A stretch of 64,000 nt of DNA, taken from NCBI RefSeq assembly GCF_001039355.2, contig NW_019775336.1, positions 230,248-294,247 of the forward strand, read 5' to 3'. Source of the stretch: Lingula anatina (lineage: Eukaryota > Brachiopoda > Lingulata > Lingulida > Lingulidae). Below the pieces are notes generated by a model, which had not been told where the DNA came from, did no database searches, and saw only the letters and a program-made list of their open reading frames with translations. The translations under genes were made by a program, and so were the position numbers. The stretch's first letter is position 1; every line of letters starts with the position of its first letter. This document shows positions 56,201 to 64,000 of the stretch, one piece after another.

Positions 56201-57613
56201 TCCTGTACGTCTGAGCAGAGTAGTGCTCGTTTAAGTAGCAAACCGCTGGCACGGCTCTCCCGACTAGTAAGTTTCCCTTTATTTGATTGGCTACAACGTA
56301 TGCATACTTACAGTAAATGGACAGGGGATCCAGGACTTTTAATAATTATGCTAATTGCAGTTTGGAAATTGCCCTTAATTATTTCCAAAACTAAGCTCTA
56401 TGTTCATCACGAATCAATCTGCATCTAGATACGTGTATGAAGGCTCCTTATCATTTTGCATTATGCTCCTTGAACATGGTAATGTAAGTAATAAACCGCT
56501 TGATATATGTCTGATTAACTCGTGACTAGCAATCTTTTGTCTTCGGTATCTTAATCAAAGCGTTACATTACCTAATATCAAGAGGAACCATCGTCCAAAT
56601 CTCAATGAATTCTAGTGTCATTGATTAAAAAAAGACAGCGATACCACCTTAAAGGGAATTCCAATTAGAATTGTAATGAATAAATAAATAAATGAAAAAA
56701 CAGTCATCTCACTTTTAAAAAAGTACGATCAATTTCCATCAATATAATGCACATCTTGAGCTCCCTCAAAATTGTTTTTAACAAATTCCATTTCGTTCTT
56801 AGTTCATCGTAGAAACATTGTATTAGCAAGTCGGTGTACTTCAGTATATTTACTCGAAACAATTTTACAGGTACAGTGTATTAAGACGGGCTCCGAGATA
56901 TATTTCCAAGGGCGTCCGCATGACAATTGTAAGCAGAGATTACAGAATAATTGTAATTGTTTGGGGGTAAAATGGAATTTATTATAATTGTATGAGTTGT
57001 TAACGAGTTGTATTTATTGTGAATGTGAATCTCATACTAACAGTTGTTATCCCTGTAATGTCGGTGATCAACACTGAGGAAAATCATTCTTACTGTTATA
57101 AGCACGAATCAATAAATTATTAAACCATTACCCACAATAATAAAAAAATTAATTAAAAGTGGCAAAAATGAAATAAAATATTTTTCTGGTAAATTGTTTC
57201 AGGAACTGTCATGCGGGCGACATGCACCTTCACAGGTGGTTATTCCTCCGTGATATTCTCTCAAGAGTTTATTATTTAAAAACAAACTTTTTTAGAAAAA
57301 AAATGTGCATGGACTAACTTTGAATGTCGGAATTGATTCATATCAACCATCGGTAAGTGTGGTAAAATGGTTATTTACTCCAAGTAAGTATATTTTTTAC
57401 CAAAACGAGCAGTCACTATCCCTTTAATTCTAAAAGGATCGACATCTTTATCCAGTAAAATAGTGGACGAAATATACTCACAGTAATGTTGCTTAATTTA
57501 AGTGTGGCCATTAAGCCGTGAACATTTAATGAGTCTGGTTGCATGAAGAATAAAACAAAAACTATGTAGATTTTGTTTGGTATTTTTATCATATTTTCCA
57601 GTCCAGGAAACAT
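52680..57613 (-). CDS. Secreted furin-site protein, copy 3
   Basis: Exons on the minus strand: 57613-57482, 56276-55997, 55010-54758, 53397-53291 and 52936-52680. The product matches copy 2: hydrophobic signal peptide ('FVLFFMQ'), exon 2 'VKITLAVYSPGE', exon 3 'SCGDSTRCVTNP' and 'TCLCPLTSYPLANGTCQS', exon 4 'STCQADLDCNTKTFDCVGIN', and exon 6 with SRKKR and SRQKR basic sites. Exon 4 is open here. Exon 5 is missing at the N at 52966. In exon 2 a run of 8 T in copies 1 and 2 is 6 T here, changing the exit phase from 0 to 1. An alternative acceptor TTTCCAG|GG in exon 3 (first base 54991 or nearby) would restore the frame, so this need not be a lesion. It may be the functional copy. Confidence 0.55.
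53211..53255. repeat. Compound microsatellite (TG)n-(AG)n
   Basis: The copy 3 version of a site that is only (TG/CG)n in copies 1 and 2 (43356-43383, 46615-46660). The AG part is therefore a recent gain in copy 3 or a loss in the others. Confidence 0.85.
53678..53947 (+). CDS. Small conserved ORF, copy 3 (unassigned)
   Basis: Counterpart of the ORF at 47103, longer at the C-terminus because the stop codon differs ('MYPLPGPQLDFSQEKSSLNKR'). Differences such as R/K, E/D and Y/F are conservative, but I cannot compute a substitution ratio. It contains 'TACCCTCTACCAGGGC' (53885-53900), which equals the TIR of the fold-back element at 4750, so part of the frame may be repeat-derived. Confidence 0.25.
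   Translation: MSKLIQGIKLAYRITYAYPESYLNSRDKIIFYLCSFEDRIKTCLIQGFNSMAFQCRRHDQANVIKKRTMYPLPGPQLDFSQEKSSLNKR
54128..54330. mobile_element. TIR-truncated paralogue of the 47551 element
   Basis: Shares 'GGACGTAGCTAGATCGCA' through 'CGTTCGGTTGGGACCTAGG' but starts inside the element; the left TIR and about 50 bp are gone. Confidence 0.65.
54470..54685. mobile_element. Family-A element in copy 3
   Basis: 'CAGGGGTGGATTTTTGAAAAAAATC' through 'CTGAATCATAGGTCTAAACC' to 'CTGGATCCGCCCCTG', with a poly-C run of about 17. Confidence 0.65.
55070..55525. mobile_element. Nested family-B elements in copy 3
   Basis: Copy 3 carries the family-B element seen in copy 2 (ends near 55075 and 55520). Inserted within it is another element, 55205-55425, with 'TTTTAGATCGATCTATCCCCGCGGGGATTCTCAC' and 'AAGTAGATCGATCTAATCTC' ends, close to the copy at 8345. 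The insertion is absent from copy 2, so it is younger than the duplication. Confidence 0.7.
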
Positions 57614-58194
57614 TTTGTTAATGCTAATTGCAGTTCGGAGATAGCCCTTTATTACTGTCTACCAAGAATGTGCTCTATATTTATCACAATTCAATCAGCA
57701 TATAGATGTGAAGATAGCTTATCCCTTAACATGCTAATCGCTGGCCACGGTTTTGTCAGCTTGATATATGTCTAACCAACTCGTGACTAGCAATCTTTTG
57801 TCTTCGGTATTTTAATCAAGGCGTTACATTACCTAAAGTCAAGAGGAATCGTCGTCCAAATCTCAATGAATTCTAGTGTCATTACATAAAAAGATACAAA
57901 AACCATCTTAAAAGGAATGCCTTAGTCTTTTTCAATTAGAATTGTAAAAAATAAATAAATAAATAAGTGAAAAAAGGCCACCTAACTTTTAGAATGGCAC
58001 GACCAATTTCCATCAATATAATGCACACCTTGAGCCCCCTCAAAATCTCTTTTAACAAATTCTATTACAGTCCTTGTTCATGACCTTGACTTTGCATCAG
58101 CAGGCCGGGTTTTTTTAGTATATTTACCCGAATCCCGATCTCGAAAATAGTTTTATAGCTCTTCTTTATTCAGACGGGCCGCGATATATATTAC

Positions 58195-58233
<39 letters not shown>

Positions 58234-60331
58234 AACCATTCACCTTCTTTTCAAGATCAATTTCCATCACAAAAATGCTCTCCTTGTACTCCATCTAAAT
58301 CTGTTACAAATTCCAATACGGACTTAATTGTGTACTTTATTTGCTCGAATCCCGAACATTAAAAACGGGAAAAGCACTCAAATCTGGACGTCGCTATGCA
58401 TGTAGCATGTCGTCACTAAATCTGCGATCGCAATCACTAATTCGTGGCTCCAAGTCGCAACGGGCAACTGTCGTTTGTGAGGAGCAACTTTGAAATGTTA
58501 TTTATCACAGCTATAAGGTCAACAGTCACCATAAATTATCCATAAATACTCATAATTTTGAAATGGCAAAATCCGTATACCAAACGTTGTGTGTGAGTGT
58601 GTGTGTTTGTGTAGACGCGTGCTGACCCTTAAGTAAAGAAATGTAGATATTAGAACCAATCTGATCTTTGAATCAGATTTGCATAGGTTCAAAACGTCCA
58701 ACTTGACGGCATTTTCTTTTCTATGCACTAAGCAAAAATCGAAACATTTCTCGTCAATCATTCCTTTTTTCGAAATGCGATCAGATAAAATGAGGAACAA
58801 ACGGACACTCCCAGATAATTCTTTTTTATTTACAAAAAAAATATCAAGTAAACAAAAAACGATATAAAACACAGGCGACTATATACTATGTCACACTTAA
58901 AAAGCATCGGTCATAGTGCCGAAAGGGCGGAACAGGTGACAGACGTTTGTACCTATTATATGTTCTTGATTACGAATAACAAAGTCTGGAATATCCCAAT
59001 GAAAAATTAATGAAGTGGTTGGTATATGGTAATTTTTAAAAAAAAAAGTTCAGTGAGTTATTTTTTCAACGAAAAATAGAAAAATGTGTCATCCAACCAG
59101 CTCTTCCTTGGCATATGCTATAAATAATCTAACCCTATTGATTTCCTATACAGAATATGAATTTCAACTGCACACATTAACGACTCAGACATATTTCTAC
59201 AAATTACAATATTTAGTACCCACGTAGATACAGGAAAGTAAGAAAGTCATTTATTATTTTGGGAATTATAAGCTCAACTTCAAAAAATAATTATATATCT
59301 TTCATTTCGCTTGTACATGTAACATTACTACCAAACATTCCTTAGTCTTGTATAAATATGTAGTCCATCACTTTATGATAAAATAACAAATATGTAAACA
59401 AAAACTTGTGTATAAAACAAAATGATAACTTCTGCAGGGATTTGCAAACTAAAAAGCCTTGCTTCTATTCAAATAAATGTTTATGCAAGAGTCAGAACCA
59501 GGCCTACCCAACTACCCTGAGAACGTGATAAGTAAAAAGTTAATCTGCGATGAGAATTCCTAAAGGTATGTCGTTTGATAGGCCATTTGACTGTTTTCAC
59601 AATATCGGTGCAATGTCTATGGTTTCAACGACATTGCTCTCGAGTCATTTACGATAAGCTCCCTTTTTACATAAGCGTTAATTGGTGCTTTTCCCACTTT
59701 CTCACAACATTTACTTCATGAACTTTGGCAGTTTTTCATGACCAGAAAAACCAAGGCTGTTATAAATGTAATTTGAATGTTGTGACAATGCGATAAATGT
59801 CTTATTCCCTATTGATTTATAGACACATTTCAATAATAGACAGGGTGTTATATATTCCTATACTTTTCCTTTATAAACCGATTATTATAAAATGATTACA
59901 ACATTTAATATTAAAACATTACAAAATATTGAACTGGTAAAAAACGTCAGTTTTCCATTGATTTGTGTGGGTTATACAGGATATAGGCCTACTTGCTATA
60001 TACAGGATTCACTTGTCCTTTGCCAAAGCTTTCTCATATTAACCCCCTCCCTCATTTTATAATATATATTTAATCTACTCACACATTTCTTCATGCAAAA
60101 AAATTCTTTCATTATAAGAAAATTGCCTAACGATCAACCTCAAGGGAAAATCCATTTTATATTCTACTTAAAAAAATATATAGGCCCTATGCACATCCAC
60201 TGTTCGTAGGTTACTCTTTCAATCTGAACAAATCTCCAAAGATTTTCGAACTGAGATAAGTCATTAATTGTTTGATATACTTAACTTACATTTCACATGA
60301 GATTAAAAAATGAATGATTTTAGAGAACCAA
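57614..60331. other. Intergenic, AT-rich
   Basis: The first few hundred bases repeat sequence upstream of exon 1 in the other copies. (AAAT)n lies at 58193-58233. The remainder, including 58.5-60.3 kb, shows short random open frames only. It should hold the 3' UTR of the minus-strand gene ending at 60332. Confidence 0.5.
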
Positions 60332-60651
60332 TTACCATTTCATCAAAAACATGGCAGACGATAAAAAGGCGGCGCACAGGCAGACAAGAATTGAACTGAG
60401 GGCGACTTGTCTTCCTCCAGAAATTAAAGAGGCCACTTCATCTGCTTCTCCTTGGCTTATGATGGGATCGTAGAGCACGGTGCTGTTAAAACGAGGGAAA
60501 CGGACCCTTATCGCCCACTTGTTTCCCACTCTTACGATCTTCGGATATCCCTCCGCCATGGCGTGTTTGGCGCCATCTATGTATGCCTAGAAGAAATATA
60601 GGCTAGTTTGAATTGTAAAATACAAAACTAAATGTCAGTTTCATTCATTCA

Positions 60652-60692
<41 letters not shown>

Positions 60693-61514
60693 AAAAACAT
60701 CCTCGGCTCACCTTGTCCTCCATTGTGATGTTACTTTTTCCAAGCACTATATCTTTCACGCGGCCTACAGCGTTCTTTGGGGAGCCCCTCCTTGCTTTTG
60801 GTTCCTCACGGCTTCCTACGCAGAAGTCGACGTCAAGAAACTCCGTAGTGTCGTTACACGCTGTATCATTACCATTACACAGCTCAAACCTGAAATACAG
60901 AATAAAAAAACGTGAATTATTTTGTGGAGGTAGAGAGTAAAAATTAACTATTTTTCTTGCGACTATGAAGAAAATATATTTAATGACACAGCCAAATTCG
61001 ATGACATTTGTAGTCCAGTATGTCGGTGTCTCACAGGACACCCTTTTTTTCGTGAACGAGGCTATACGTGTTATTATGGATTCCATCTGAAGTATGAAAC
61101 ACCCATTACAACCTCTCTATCATACTTAAGCAAAAACTTTAGAAATATGTCCTGGGGGAGGGGGGAGGGGGCTTCCATTGTTTCTATCATTGTAATTTGA
61201 ATGCATAATACAGCTGATGAAAGATGGCTTTAACGAGATCTTTCCTTTCGATAAAAAAATGCCACTCTATCAAGAAAAGAAACATCTTTTAAACCACCCT
61301 GAGTGTGCACTTTGCTCCGACGCAGTTAGAGAAATATTTGTGAATATCTACTGAAAAATAGATCTGTGGCCCTGGGAGAAGTAATATTAAAGGTAGTGGT
61401 GTCCATTTACCCACTGAGCTCCATATTGAATTTGACGTCACCCCGGGTGATGGGCGTGACCACGCCGTCCTCGTCTGTGAAGTTCCCAGTTTCGTTAAAC
61501 CTGTACACGCTCAC
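60332..61514 (-). CDS. Cell-surface protein with C-terminal anchor, last 3 exons
   Basis: Minus-strand exons, phase-consistent with GT-AG borders: 61514-61411, 60889-60712 and 60586-60332 (stop TAA). Spliced, they encode about 178 aa: 'VSVYRFNETGNFTDEDGVVT', 'RGDVKFNMELSG', 'FELCNGNDTACNDTTEFLDV', 'DFCVGSREEPKARRG', a linker with SNIT, then 'KWAIRVRFPRFNSTVLYDPI', and a final 20-residue hydrophobic stretch ('VALSSILVCLCAAFLSSAMF') ending LMKW. N-glycosylation sequons (NET, NFT, NDT, NIT, NST) and paired cysteines fit an extracellular protein. The small-residue segment SGG before the hydrophobic tail suits a GPI anchor or a single membrane pass. I recall similar unnamed metazoan proteins but cannot give a function. 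Upstream exons were not identified. Confidence 0.7.
60655..60690. repeat. (ATT)n microsatellite
   Basis: About 12 TTA units within the intron between the last two exons of the cell-surface gene. Confidence 0.95.
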
Positions 61515-62208
61515 CTGTGAAAGTATACGAGAATAAGATCAAAATAAAACGAAGTTAAAATAAAGCAAAATGTGCAAATGAAGCAAATATAATTTTAATT
61601 TGTTGAAACAAAAGTTATGAAAGAAGCTGAATACAAAAAAACAGCTTATCTTTGAAAAATCCCCATTAGACAAGCGAAGTTCACAGGTCGTTCTATGGAA
61701 CTAAAACACCTTGATTATTTGGAGACACAAGGAAAATACATGAAGACGACAGAGAGAAAATACCGGTCAGCCTCACAAGAATGGACAAGGCAACAGAAGC
61801 CTATATGTACCTACATATGATACTCATAAGGAAGGATAGGACACCATAATTATACCTACGACATTCGATGAAGACAACAAAACCGAAATAGTTTCGAAAC
61901 GAAAACGGCGAAATTTAACGCGCAATTTAATGCAAGGGATTCCACGGATTCTTTTTTGAATAGGACTGGTCGTATTTCAGCTGTTGTCCATTAATAAGTT
62001 GATGTCCACCCAACTTCGGTGACCTCGTATCAAATTACCCATTGCCAAGTCAACAACGCACAGGTGACCATCTTTGAAAGGAAGATTTATTGCGTACGTG
62101 TACACGGTAAAATCAATTTCATTGACAGCGGCCAAGGAAAGAACTATTTTCTCCGCCTTTATTTCCTTTGTTAAGCAAACAGTCTGCTTTCTGAGTGAGG
62201 GATAAGAC

Positions 62209-62292
<84 letters not shown>

Positions 62293-64000
62293 TACACATT
62301 TATCTATATGATCATCTTTGTTGTTTTCACTTTATTAAAACAACATGACTGAAATACACTTTCACTTTTTTGCACGATCAATCAAAAATAATAAATATAA
62401 TGTGTCTTTTCAAACATTGTTTACCTTATTTGAAATGAATAGGCCTACGGCTAAGTGCAGCCACACCTTTTTTGTGATATTAAATCATGACTGTAATATA
62501 TAATATGCAGTGAATAATACACGAGCTTTTGGTTTATCTAAGATTGCGTTCCTGATCTTCACATCTTAACTCACACCCATGTCATTATGATGATGATGAT
62601 TAATATTAAGCAGAGCTTCCGTTATGAAAACTAGCATAATTTATGCATTCATAAAAAGATGCACTCGAGATAATCGTTCCTCATAAATATGTGTGGAAAG
62701 AAAAAGTGGACCGGTCAGCCTCAAGACTGCTTTAAAATTAGTAATAATATGATAACTATTATAGTCTGGAATAATACTAATGGAAAACGCAGGAGCTATA
62801 ATTTATCCATATGGCTCTTGGCGATGCCGTCGAAAGCAAACTAATTTCGATACGAAAGGGGAGTTGTCATGTCGCATGTAAAAATGTTCTAAAGCGAGGG
62901 ATTCAAAGTATTATTTTCCTGAAAATGGCTCTTAAACTATACGACAATTTTGTATAAGGGTGACCATCTACTCCGTATAAGAGGCCTATTGAGTAATGAA
63001 ATCTACGTCTTACCAATACTTTGGTTGGAGAGAAGAAAAATTGTCATGAATAGGCCACAGACATATCTGTGAATATTAAAAGTGAAAAAAAAACAAAACA
63101 ATGTGTGGGCTGTGGCCCTGGTAGAGGGTAGAGAGCACCCACTGACCTCTGCATCACTAGTCCATCGTACGTTGACCCTAGGAATTTTTACCTCCCTGGG
63201 TTGACCTTAGCATATGCCTATCCGCACACAAATTATTAACGCTCAGGTGAGCGTCTTTTAGCACACCCTTCAAAAGATGATTGACTGCTTTAAGGGACGA
63301 GTCATATGCCTTGTGTGAAAACGCCTTTTCACAATCTCGGTCTTAGTGAAAGCGGGGTATTATATAGTCAGACAAATTAGGTGCTCTGTGAAGATTTTAT
63401 ATCCCGCTCAGCGGGTTGACACTGTGGTGTTTTAAAAATATCGATTGTTATTACTTATATAAAGCGGACCACTGACGTCAAGCAGGCATTAATTATCCAC
63501 TGGTTTTTGGATTATTTAGGATCGAATTCATGACAAATGGTTCTTCTCATCTCAGTACACGCTCTTGCTGTTATGGAGATAATAATAATAATACAGCATG
63601 CTATATTTACTGATATGTCTCTTCTGTTATGACAACTAAGAGCACCTGTCGTAACGTTTTTATTTTTTAAGGTGTACCCTGAAGTCGCTGCGGGTGATAA
63701 AAACATTTAAATTCACAGCGTATATAAATGAAATATTCCCCGCATTCCCCGCTAAACGCAATCTATTGTGATATACATTAAATTTGTATAGACTGTGTTG
63801 ATTTCAATTTGAGAAATGCACGTTGCTTTGTATCGTCTGGAGAATCACGTTGCGTTGTCCATGTGCGCTCGACACCCTGGGTTTCAGACTGCAACCTCCA
63901 ATATTCATACTAAGAGAAAGCATTATACATGTAACAGGGGCGTATCCATACATATTTTCTGACAGGCTTCCAAATTATCTTTATTGATCCATCCTCCGTT
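61515..64000. other. Upstream of the cell-surface gene; no exon confirmed
   Basis: A 78-codon minus-strand frame at 62213-61977 ('EIDFTVYTYAINLPFKDGHL') could be coding but has no convincing splice borders. A (TA)n-(GA)n tract lies at 62214-62287. Relics of the 4750 fold-back family occur at 61340-61375 and 63055-63130. The window ends in a partial copy of the 40775 element. Confidence 0.45.
62214..62287. repeat. Compound microsatellite (TA)n-(GA)n
   Basis: About 20 TA units followed directly by about 18 GA units. Confidence 0.95.

Larger units (their letters stand above)
43409..57613. repeat. Segmental tandem triplication, unit about 6.6-6.9 kb
   Basis: Corresponding blocks: 43.93-46.1 kb with 50.79-52.97 kb (offset 6859), 46.68-48.85 kb with 53.29-55.6 kb (offset about 6.6 kb), 48.85-50.9 kb with 55.6-57.6 kb (offset about 6.73 kb), and 43.41-43.89 kb with 48.85-49.34 kb. 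The 43.93-46.1 block is almost free of differences from its partner; the others have clearly more substitutions and small indels. Confidence 0.9.

Noticed and set aside
61977-62213. 78-aa minus frame upstream of the surface-protein exons
   Set aside because: Reads protein-like but has no acceptor or donor that links in phase to 61514; not claimed as an exon.
1-64000. tRNA, rRNA or CRISPR features
   Set aside because: I saw no cloverleaf-type or rRNA-like conserved sequence, and the tandem repeats are micro- or minisatellites without CRISPR-like unique spacers.

Overview
The window is animal nuclear DNA. It has GT-AG introns, small exons, AT-rich non-coding sequence, many microsatellites and several families of short terminal-inverted-repeat (TIR) elements. 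No prokaryotic, organellar or viral genome organisation is visible. The repeats (frequent TACATGTA palindromes, the 'CCGCCAA..GAGGTTATGTTTTCACC' element, 'GGATCCGCCCCTG' elements) suggest a marine invertebrate such as a mollusc, brachiopod, annelid or basal deuterostome, but the sequence alone does not settle the phylum. Single N characters at 1845, 3839, 18365, 46118 and 52966 are assembly joints, and some are flanked by artificial duplications.

Layout. (1) 1-12.7 kb, + strand: two tandem carbonyl-reductase (SDR) genes. The first has only exons 4-8 in view (3218-5954), with exon 5 duplicated around an N. The second is complete, with 8 exons and 276 aa (7806-12699). (2) 12.7-21.7 kb: intergenic, microsatellite-rich. 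(3) 21.7-37.85 kb, + strand: one 21-exon gene that I can splice in frame into a 1142-aa protein. It has a death-fold-like N-terminus, a helix/strand middle, a metacaspase/orthocaspase-type C14 peptidase domain (His in YAGHG, Cys in DCCHSG) and a bacterial-style C-terminus that includes a DUF4384-like domain. This is the most interesting item. (4) 38-41 kb: intergenic repeats. (5) 41.2-57.6 kb, - strand: a tandem triplication of a gene for a secreted, cysteine-rich, furin-site-containing protein of unknown function. Each copy carries a different lesion or assembly gap. (6) 60.3-61.5 kb, - strand: the last three exons of a cell-surface protein with a hydrophobic C-terminal tail; its 5' end is unresolved or outside the window.

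The gene groups share no obvious pathway. The SDR pair is a cytosolic NADPH-dependent reductase family. The C14 gene looks like an intracellular innate-immunity or cell-death protein. The minus-strand genes encode extracellular proteins. Exon coordinates were derived by hand from splice signals and phase continuity; family names rest on motif recognition, and no database search was run.
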